Assembly: GCA_021234155.1 (NCBI GenBank)
Contig: JAJEKV010000525.1
Span: 94,940 to 158,939, forward strand
Origin: Isoetes taiwanensis
Lineage: Eukaryota; Streptophyta; Lycopodiopsida; Isoetales; Isoetaceae
Length of the DNA: 64,000 nt
Reading direction: 5' to 3'
Every line of letters starts with the position of its first letter. Within the stretch, counting starts at the first letter, position 1. Below, piece by piece: positions 55,950-64,000 of this stretch. The notes beneath the pieces were generated by a model. That model did not search any database. It was not told where the DNA came from and saw only the letters and a program-made list of their open reading frames with translations. Position numbers and translations under genes: made by a program.

Positions 55950-58900
55950 TTCACATCGAACCAACTTCATCTCCTCGCTCAAGTCAAGCCAATATTGTGT
56001 TTAATAGCCAATCTTCTGCACCGATCGGGTAGTCTTTCTAGCTCGAGGATATGGGGCTCGTGTCAAATAATTGCCGATCTAATTCCCTCGCTTGCTTCAA
56101 GTCATTGTACTTTTGCACCCATTTGACATGCATTGCTCATTTTATTCACTATATACAATTTGATCGCACTAAGCTCATGGGGTTTTAGTTTGTAAGTGCC
56201 TTTGCTATGTAACCTATCCAAGCCTTGTTCAGTTGCGTAAAACATCATTGCCTCTTTATCAACATTATTAAGATATGTTGATACAAAGAAACTTGCAATC
56301 TTCGCCAGCCACCCTCACACATGCTCCCCCCAAGTTTGGCAAATTGTCTCACAAAGTCTTTAAGAACTTTCATAAATCGCTCAAGAAAAACATCCAACGA
56401 TAAGAAACCGGTCCCGCCTAACATGTCATCCATTAAATGTACGCAGTAGGTGAACTCGTATGAGGGCCACAAAACATATATTACAAATATGATTGAAACC
56501 CAAGAAACTAATTAAGATGTTTGTATAACGATAGTTCTAGTATATCAAGATTTTGGAAGACTGACCAGATATCAAAGAAACTGGCTCTAAACACCTTCTC
56601 AAATAAGCATAAGACTTCAATAGATAACTCTTTTCATTTTTCGATGTCACTTTGTTTATCTCCTTCAATGATATCCATCCTAATGCATAAAACTATTTAA
56701 TATGGAATAAAACAATACACCAAGGGCTTACCAATGATATATTTGGATTTTACTCAAGCATAGCTTGGCCAATTTAAAAATAGGCTCACAAATTTTGGGA
56801 GGCAACCCTCCTCGGGTAGAACCATGGGCAAAATCTCCCACAAGAATGAGCATAATTGCATAAGTAATACAATATCTCCTATGTAAATGGACAAACATGC
56901 TTGACATGAATAAGAAGCACTAGGGCATAAAAATTGCAATACAATAACTTATCACAACAATTTGTGGTAGTCATGGGACTCTGAGTCCGCTAACTTACCA
57001 TCCTTTGTCCAACACCTTGAAAATGATGAGCAATACCCAAATGGGCATCCTCACACTTTCTTAATAGATTCTCGCACAATCTGGATGTCCCGACTTACTA
57101 TAACCCATGGTGGATTTAGATTTTGGTCCTTCAAGATAGCATTGCGACGGGGTACACCAGTAAACAATCATCTCGGTAGAACCAATTGTATCCTTCTCAC
57201 CCACTATATGCTTCCATATCGAATCCCAAACATTTTTATGATGTGCATAGGATCCAATAGAGATGTGTACTTCAACTCACCAATATGGTAGCTCATATAA
57301 TATGGAAAGATTTTCATACCATTAGAGTTTGATCTTGATGTCATCTGGGTCTTCGTGAGTAAATCACAAGCATCTTCGGCCTCACATGCCTTGTCCTCCT
57401 CAGACGCTCCCATTCATTGTGCCAATCTTTTGTGGTCATGCACTTTGGGATACAAGTTTTCGGTGTGCCCCTTTCAAGTGGATGATCCATAGGTAAAAAC
57501 TTCTCATGGCCCTCATATACCGCTTTTCTTTTTTTTCATAGATTTGGAATATCTTGAGGTGATTTGACCACCACAACGCACACAAGCATATTCCCTTTGT
57601 TTGCAAGCCTACAAATATAACAATATAATTACAAACCATTTTACAAGGAAACAAAAAAAAATCGCACTGACATATGTTAAGGCCGTGATAGTCATGCATG
57701 GTCCACATTAAGATAGCCTTTAATAAAAACTTTTGCTCCTTAGATTTGGTTTTAGAGATATCAACCATGGGGATCCCCTTCCATAATTGTTGCAATTCAT
57801 CAACTAGGGGCAAAAAAGATAGACATCAAACTCGCTTTGGTTGAGATGGACCTCAAGATACCAACATTCATAAGTCAATCATTGAAACATTTCATCATAT
57901 ATATGAGAGAAATTTAATAATAAGTGGAAAAGTGAAAACTGGAATAATCATGCTCAACATGATATGTCCCGCTTAATAGATTCCTCCGAGGTATATTGTA
58001 ATTTACAAGCATGACCGGGCAAGCAGACCATGAGGCAGTGAAAAGGGGTTAAAACCATCTCGTTGTAAAGACCAAAGTGAACACATGTCTAGGTTCCTTT
58101 TCAAATCGCCGCCATCTTTCATGAATAAATCTCCAAGCCTCGTAATCGCCAGGAATGCGCGATAACTCCATCTGAACTACACAAGCATTTGCATGCCATC
58201 CCATTAAGGCAAAGATTTTCCCTTTGTTCGAAAAGATGTGAGAAAGTCTAGGAATTATAGGAAAATAGCTACACCTTTGCGTGGGATGGCGTAGTCTTGG
58301 ACATCACTACTTTATACCTTGATTCATTGCATTTTAGGCATTTTACCATGTCTTTAGTGTCCTTATAGTACAAGGTACACTCATTTGGACATACATGAAT
58401 ACTTTCATACTCAAACCAAGTGCCTTTTATGAGTTTTCGCTTCATCACGCACTAGAAGGAACCTCGCTGCCGAGGGCAATATTTTGTTGATAAGTCCGCT
58501 ACAAAAATTGAGATAAAGTTAAGATTGATGTACAAAGTAAGAGATCATATAGGATTGCAAAACAAAATTAGGAGTTATGGAGGAGAGACAAACCTCAATA
58601 TTGCATCGATTGCCACATTTGATATCTTATATTGTCCTTTGTAAGTTGAGAATACATAGATTGAATGTCAACTCGATATCTTGCAACCCTTCATATAATT
58701 TTGTTTTAGCATCATGGATTATATGTTCATCAAAGTATCGAGTCGATCCACCTCAAAAGCTACTCCATCATCTTCTCGAAGTCATTCATATGTTGTGCAC
58801 CTACCTCATTATCAATATCTTCCATAAGACATTCAAATTGTGCATGCTCATATAGCAAATTGAAGTCATCTCATCATAAACATGGTTGTTTATTTGCTCC
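55950..58900 (-). pseudogene. CACTA tnp2-type transposase, decayed
   Basis: Ordered minus-strand blocks match the plant tnp2 family. DAKTKLYEGLQDIEL is near 58710. HVCPNECTLYYKDTKDMVKC is near 58385 (family: HaCpn.C.Ly). WRFIHERWRRFEKEPRHV is near 58130 (W..Fd..wp.Fa.epRNvrlgl), and PVMLVNYNIPRR near 58000. PLVDELQQLWKGIPMVDISK and LKAILMWTMHDYHGL are at 57810-57680. YHIGELKYTSLLDPMHIIK is near 57280 (LDvMHiekN). HLMDDMLGG then FMKVLKDFVRQ and GGSMCEGG are near 56430-56300. Stops, frameshifts and missing blocks show it is not functional as read, although some breaks may be introns. The enzyme would cut CACTA ends. Confidence 0.8.
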
Positions 58901-60560
58901 CACATTCCCGCTGATTACCGGATTTTCTCAGCTAGCTTTTCCATATCTTGAAGATGGAACCTTGACATCCGAGGAGCTCCTTCAACCCACATCATAATAA
59001 TAATATGTGAAATACAAACCAGCAGCATAAATAACAATTATAAGCTAAACATTTTACCAAACCATTTCTTACAAAAAAAAAAGTGCTTAAAGTGGAACTT
59101 GCAACTTATTAAAGTATCAATTTTCTTATTGTAAAGCGCATAAAGTTTAGGACAAATGCACCCCAATCGAATTGAAAATCAAAGGAGAGGCTAAAGAAGA
59201 TAAACAATAATGGTGGAACAAACATAATATGCATTTCAACATATTTTGAAATAATGGACATTGATTAATATCAAAAATGATCCTGTACATTGATGGCAAT
59301 TCATAGTCCAAAAATCAACTCATCACCCGCTTTGAGTGTTCTTATGGCCATTACCATGACAAAATGCTTAGATGCCTTTGCCATGAACTCCTCACTTATC
59401 ATTACTTCTTTCCTCAAATATACAATTGATTGAGTCTTTATTACTACCACAACTATTTATCAACCCCCGCTATATTGCCATGTTCTTCAACACCACCATC
59501 AATGAAGGTTCTATCCTCGCTATGTCCAACCTCATCTCCATGGTGTATGCATTGCTATTGCAGCCATAAAACCATCATGAACGAGTAATAAGTTAGTGCC
59601 TCCCACTCTAATGCATTATATTGGCCACCATAGATCATCAAAGGAATAAATGCGGTTTAAAGCGAACTTGAACATCTTGGGCAATGAATAACCCTCTTCC
59701 GCACTGTGGATCGTTGGATTGTTTTATTATATATCGACGGAATTTCAATAATTCCTCACCTAAACTTGGTAATGGACCAACAATAAAGACCCAATCTCTC
59801 TACCAACATGCCTTATTAATTTCTCAATGTCATGAGGCATAACTAGATCGGTATATCACAACCTATAGCATAATTTACTTCCACTAATAACATCCACATC
59901 GCTAACTTCTTTATGGGTCCTATAACGAGGAATTACCTGCGGCGTAATCCATCTCATCATCAACTCTATGTGCCTCCAAACTCCCCTCTTCGGTGAAAAA
60001 CTAAAATTGTGAAGCTTGTTGTGTTGAAGTCTAGAATACCAATAGATGTGTTTTTATAATACAAACAAGAAGTAATATGCATATTCTAATGGTTGATGCA
60101 TAATGGATTTACGTATTTACGCATTACACCAGCAAATAAACCAAACAAGGGGGTTTATTAAAATCGTACATTCCTGTGGAGCCGGAAAAGGTATACCAAA
60201 ACGAAAGTACAAAAAGTTCGTGAGTTTCCATTAGGCACCAAATGACTTAAGATGCCGCCAATCGCCGGAGGGTAATCGATTATGTTACCAATAACAAGAT
60301 GCACACCAACATACTTCAAACTCATCGTAGACAATGTCCCTTCTAGGAGCTCGTGGATATTGCACTTAGATCTATATACCTCGGCCAACAAGCTCTTTTT
60401 CAATCTTCTTCTCCTAGTGGTTGCGTGCAAATCAAGAACAGATCATCCATGGCTTCAGAAGAGAAGCCTTCAATGCCTGCTACTGTGGAAGCTCAAATGG
60501 GGCCATGGAAGCCTCAAATGGGTGCCTACAAGAACTCAAATTGCAAGTTTCCAACGGCTA
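58901..60560. other. CACTA interior 5' of tnp2, no recognisable gene
   Basis: Presumably promoter and leader of the transposase gene, plus a 90-codon minus frame at 60158-60430 (HATTRRRRLKKSLLAEVYRS) with no known domain. Confidence 0.4.
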
Positions 60561-60815
60561 TATTTACGGAATATCTTGTAACGGTTACAAAATAGTTATA
60601 TTTGTTACATCGCCATAATTGAAACCTTGTAACGCTGCTATAAATTTTAATGTTTGGTCGCATCGCTACAGCTTTAATTTGTAACCCATTACACAATTTA
60701 ATATTTGCCACACGCGCTACAAACAAGCTTATACAAATTTTAGTAACATCGCCATAATATAGGTAAAAGCCACACGTTACAAAATTACAATGTTATCTAT
60801 CACGGTGACAAATCA
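60561..60815. repeat. Right subterminal repeats of the CACTA element
   Basis: CTTGTAACGGTTACAAAATA, TTGTTACATCGCC, CTTGTAACGCTGC, TGTAACCCATTACAC and CACACGTTACAAAATTAC mirror the left-end words. Confidence 0.8.
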
Positions 60816-60882
60816 AAATCATAAGTAAATCAATATGCTATAAACCCATACTTTTATAAACCCCCATTAGCCCTTTGTAGTG

Positions 60883-63800
60883 TCCAAAAATCACGCAAAC
60901 CCGGGTTATTGTCTTCTAGGGGTTTTGTTTTTTTAATCTTTTTTTTTTGACTTCAAAAAAATGTAACATAAGGTTGCGCACTGCGGTAGACTTTTTCATA
61001 TGCGAATTTTGAAAAATATGCGAAAATGAAGAGTTAAGCTGCAACATAGATGAGACCAAAATTGTTTTGCTCGATAGATGATAATATTGGGATTGATAAT
61101 AACAGATTGCATTATTTATGGTGGCAATTGTGACTGGAATTTCCATACATGGCACAAATATCATAGAAAAATATCATATATTCCAATATAACATTAAGGA
61201 TCAATCCATATTTTTCCATCGTTTAACAAGGTGTGGTTCCATGTCAGCCGTTTCTATCCAGCCTGGTAATGTAATCTAACACTTCACCCAATCGCCATCC
61301 CCATAGCCAAATTATGCATATTAGACACAAACTTCACCAAAAAAATCATCCGTCAGAAAGTTTTTGGATCGTAAGATGGTGGATTCAAGGTCTGCGGTTT
61401 GATTGTAGAAGCATTTGAGAGCATCATCATCCACTCGCGATTATATCATCTCATTCTCGATACCAAGTTCGGCCCCATCATGTTACTCAAGTGTTTGATG
61501 AAGATAGTTTCTGTTCGTTGGATTCTTTTGGGATTAGTGAACTTCACACATTTGTTCCGGGATCCCAAAGGTCAAACCAATGTCTACGATTTCCAAAGGC
61601 TCCAAAGTATCCTTGATGTCTTAGTTCATGGATGACCAAATACCAACTCGAAATAACCGGAATGCCCTGCCTAGCATCCTTCTATGCGTCACGGGATAGA
61701 TCCACTTGGTGTTTGATTCTACCGGTGTCCGATGAAACCGTTTTCAGCCACTTTATTTTCGGAAAAGTCTTTGTAAAGGACTCCGCTTTAGGTCGAACAC
61801 CAACCTTCTTAGAAACGCAATGGAAGCTGAAACATCAAACATGTATCCGGTATTAAGATACTTATAACACAAACAATACAAACGCGCCAAGCGTGATTTG
61901 AATAGTCATAACCAAATCGCCGGCGTGATTTAGTTTGACAACTAGTGGCCAATCAAATCACCGGGCGCTGATGACCAAAGTAATTAAATTAAATCACGCG
62001 GTGGCGCGATTTTGGCAAGGCCATACTCTATCATCTTTCAGCTACGCCATCGATGTCATTCTCCTTCGCCAATTCCTTAATCTTCGCCTTCGATCATGGG
62101 AATTGTTATTTTCATTAGTTCCTTCACAAGGTCTTCACAACCTATACATTATTTTACTGATTTGGCAACCCGTGAATCACCAGAGTCACTGTCGCTGCTT
62201 CTATTTTCTGCTTTCCTCATACTAGTCTATCATAACTGTGAATCTACTCTATTGCATCACCATAATGTGGGCAAGGATATTCCTAAGTTCGCCATCACAA
62301 AGATTTTGAGCAACCAGCTTAGTGTTTCTATTTGTTCATTACCGCTTTCCTTATCGTGTCACAGGATTACTACCTCTCCGTAAGCAACATTCACATTTTC
62401 AATTGGACAAGTCTACTAGACTTTTGATTGCTGATGATTTCTGTGCTGCCATATGGGCCTTGTAGAGACTTGGACTCATGCATGAGGAATGGTTCAAGAA
62501 AGTCTTGGCCCTCGCTCATCACTACAAAGCAGTTGACATCTTGCACCCATAAGAGCCTCTCGGGCAATATAACTCCTAAACAGAAGCCCATGCAAAAATA
62601 ATTGGGAGCAAATGCCCCTCACGAGGTAAGCCATAGACTTCCGGGAAATCCATTTTTATTTAAGGCCCTTCTCCCCTCATTTGTAGCTCGTATCCTGATT
62701 TCCCCACTTAGGAGGGGGGGGGTCTGATCCTCATCCTCTTCTGACTCATCCTTGTTCTGACTGATCCTGATCCGTAGGAAAGAATATAGTTGTTAAGTCC
62801 GGATCATCTAGAAGAAAAACATTCCCACAAAAAACCCGCTATTGTCACCCTTGGCCTTAGCAATAATCATATTCCTCGCCCCGACAAAGATGGATATCAT
62901 AATAAAAGATCACATGTGCCATCTTCCGTCTCTCGTTTCAGAGCTCATTATCCTTAACATCATATGTAGTAAAATAATGTGGGGTTCCGGGATTTCCGGA
63001 CATAGATATAATTCTAAATCATAGACCATATCCCTAAACAATTCAATGGGTTATTATAAAAAACATAGATTTTAAGATAAAAAATAGTCACATTAGCCCA
63101 CCGTTAGATTGGTTAAAGTAGTCTTATTAGGACATTGAGTTATTTTGTAGAGGTTAAATGTTATTTTGGTAGAGGTTCGATCCTCGTAGATTTCATATCT
63201 CCTAAAGCTTTGCTTTAAACCGTGATAGAGGCTCGACATATACCATCAAAACCTTAGGCAAACCGTATTCGACATCTTAAAAATCATAGGCCCCCAAATC
63301 ATAATTGGGATATAATCGAATCGAGAGGTGTCCAGAGGCTCCGAACAGGAAGCAGCCTGGGCCGCCGGATTGACAGATCCGGGATACCTGCGGGTAGTCC
63401 GTGGTGCACCCTGCTTAGAATATGTAGGCATCCCTCCCAATAAATTTTGAGGCACTCTGTGATCATGAGCGTGCCAGAGCAGTGCAGATGTGACTCCACC
63501 AAGGACAAACGATGACACAATAGTGAAGACCCCTCAATAATAATCCTATATGTACCGTAAAGAAGCTACCGTAGTCCTTCCGGGTTCATGCCCATCTCCT
63601 CTCCCACCCCTCGTCGTCCAAATACAAAGAGTACATATATTTTTTAAGGCCGTGAAGTTGAACTGCAAGAGACCTTTGTACCCAATGGAGATCGACATCG
63701 GATGTTGTCGCTTTCTCCAGAATCTTCTTCACAAGGGCCACTTTTCTTCTCAACTCACCAAAGACTTTAGGGTAGAGTCTCCTTATGTTTTGTATTTTTA

Positions 63801-64000
63801 GCCTTCCAATCTTTTTAGGAAGTCCTTTGACCGTATCATAAACTTCTTGATGTCACTATTACCTAATTTTGTATTTGTCCACAAGAACCAATTTCGTGAT
63901 AATGCCACATCCTCTCGATAGCCTTTAAATCAAATTTTATGCTGACTTCATTGTGGTCGACATCCTTTACATGGTCATAAAGACTTCAACGAAGGACATC
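60883..64000. other. Flank right of the CACTA element, no recognisable gene
   Basis: No clear gene. Minus-strand pieces such as DLESTILRSKNFLTDDFFGE (about 61390-61330), WEGCLHILSRVHHGLPAGIP (about 63440-63385) and KVFGELRRKVALVKKILEKA (about 63770-63710) look once-coding but I cannot name them. They are probably relics of another element. A G-run lies at about 62713. Confidence 0.45.

Larger units (their letters stand above)
43376..60882 (-). mobile_element. 17.5-kb CACTA (En/Spm) transposon
   Basis: Left end CACTAATAG (43376) and right end TTTGTAGTG (to 60882) give CACTA termini in inverted orientation, both flanked by TCC (43373-43375 and 60883-60885), the 3-bp duplication of the superfamily. 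Subterminal TGTAACG/CGTTACA words cluster at 43395-43680 and 60570-60815. A decayed tnp2 transposase (minus strand, about 55950-58900) confirms the class. Beyond CACTA the terminal repeats differ, so the end calls rest on position, duplication and subterminal repeats together. Captured PPR fragments and a large tandem repeat enlarge the interior. Confidence 0.75.

Noticed and set aside
1-64000. tRNA, rRNA or CRISPR features
   Set aside because: None was recognised by eye; a covariance-model scan was not possible, so small RNA genes could have been missed.

Overview
The window is nuclear DNA of a land plant. Genes have GT-AG introns, and the recognisable host-derived pieces are plant families: a two-B-box CONSTANS-like protein, an acid invertase, an ACT-domain-repeat (ACR) protein, beta-tubulin, cryptochrome and PPR proteins. 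AT-rich spacers, minisatellites and nested transposons fill most of the rest. I cannot place it below land plant; the scarcity of LTR retrotransposons and the odd invertase and SdpI genes hint at a non-flowering lineage, weakly.

Left half (1-26.4 kb). This is a nest of DNA transposons. A minus-strand gene whose product has an N-terminal domain, a coiled coil, a RING-H2 finger, a basic linker and an FCP1/NIF-type phosphatase domain runs from about 26.34 kb to beyond the left edge. It is cut twice. A 5.3-kb hAT element (20815-26129) has matching 8-bp target duplications and an apparently intact two-exon transposase of 863 residues. An 18.4-kb element (1019-19431) has 24-bp terminal inverted repeats and a 4-bp target duplication. 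Removing each insertion restores the reading frame across the junction. The 18.4-kb element carries a decayed plus-strand transposase-like gene (12.1-13.96 kb), converging on a decayed minus-strand gene (19.1-14.6 kb) with the same N-domain, coiled coil, RING and NIF order plus a Ulp1/C48-like protease segment. The interrupted gene and the gene inside the inserted element are therefore paralogues. I read this as an element family with a large accessory gene (RING + Ulp1 + phosphatase), inserted into a related copy. It is the main candidate for something undescribed.

Middle (26.4-43.4 kb). This part holds small inverted-repeat elements, host-gene debris and one intact gene. The debris is a cryptochrome-like fragment, a Ty1/copia primer-binding site with gag remnant, an ACR pseudogene that kept its introns, an intronless beta-tubulin pseudogene, and a probable Pack-type element in which invertase and B-box fragments lie between inverted arrays of a GGAAGGGTTTCC motif. 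The intact gene (40260-41531, five exons, 225 residues) encodes a DUF1648/SdpI-family membrane protein, a family best known from bacteria.

Right part (43.4-64 kb). A 17.5-kb CACTA element (43376-60882) has CACTA ends, TCC target duplications, TGTAACG-type subterminal repeats, a decayed tnp2 transposase, a second ORF, captured PPR fragments on both strands, and a 1.11-kb tandem repeat of almost three copies. Nothing recognisable was found after 60883.
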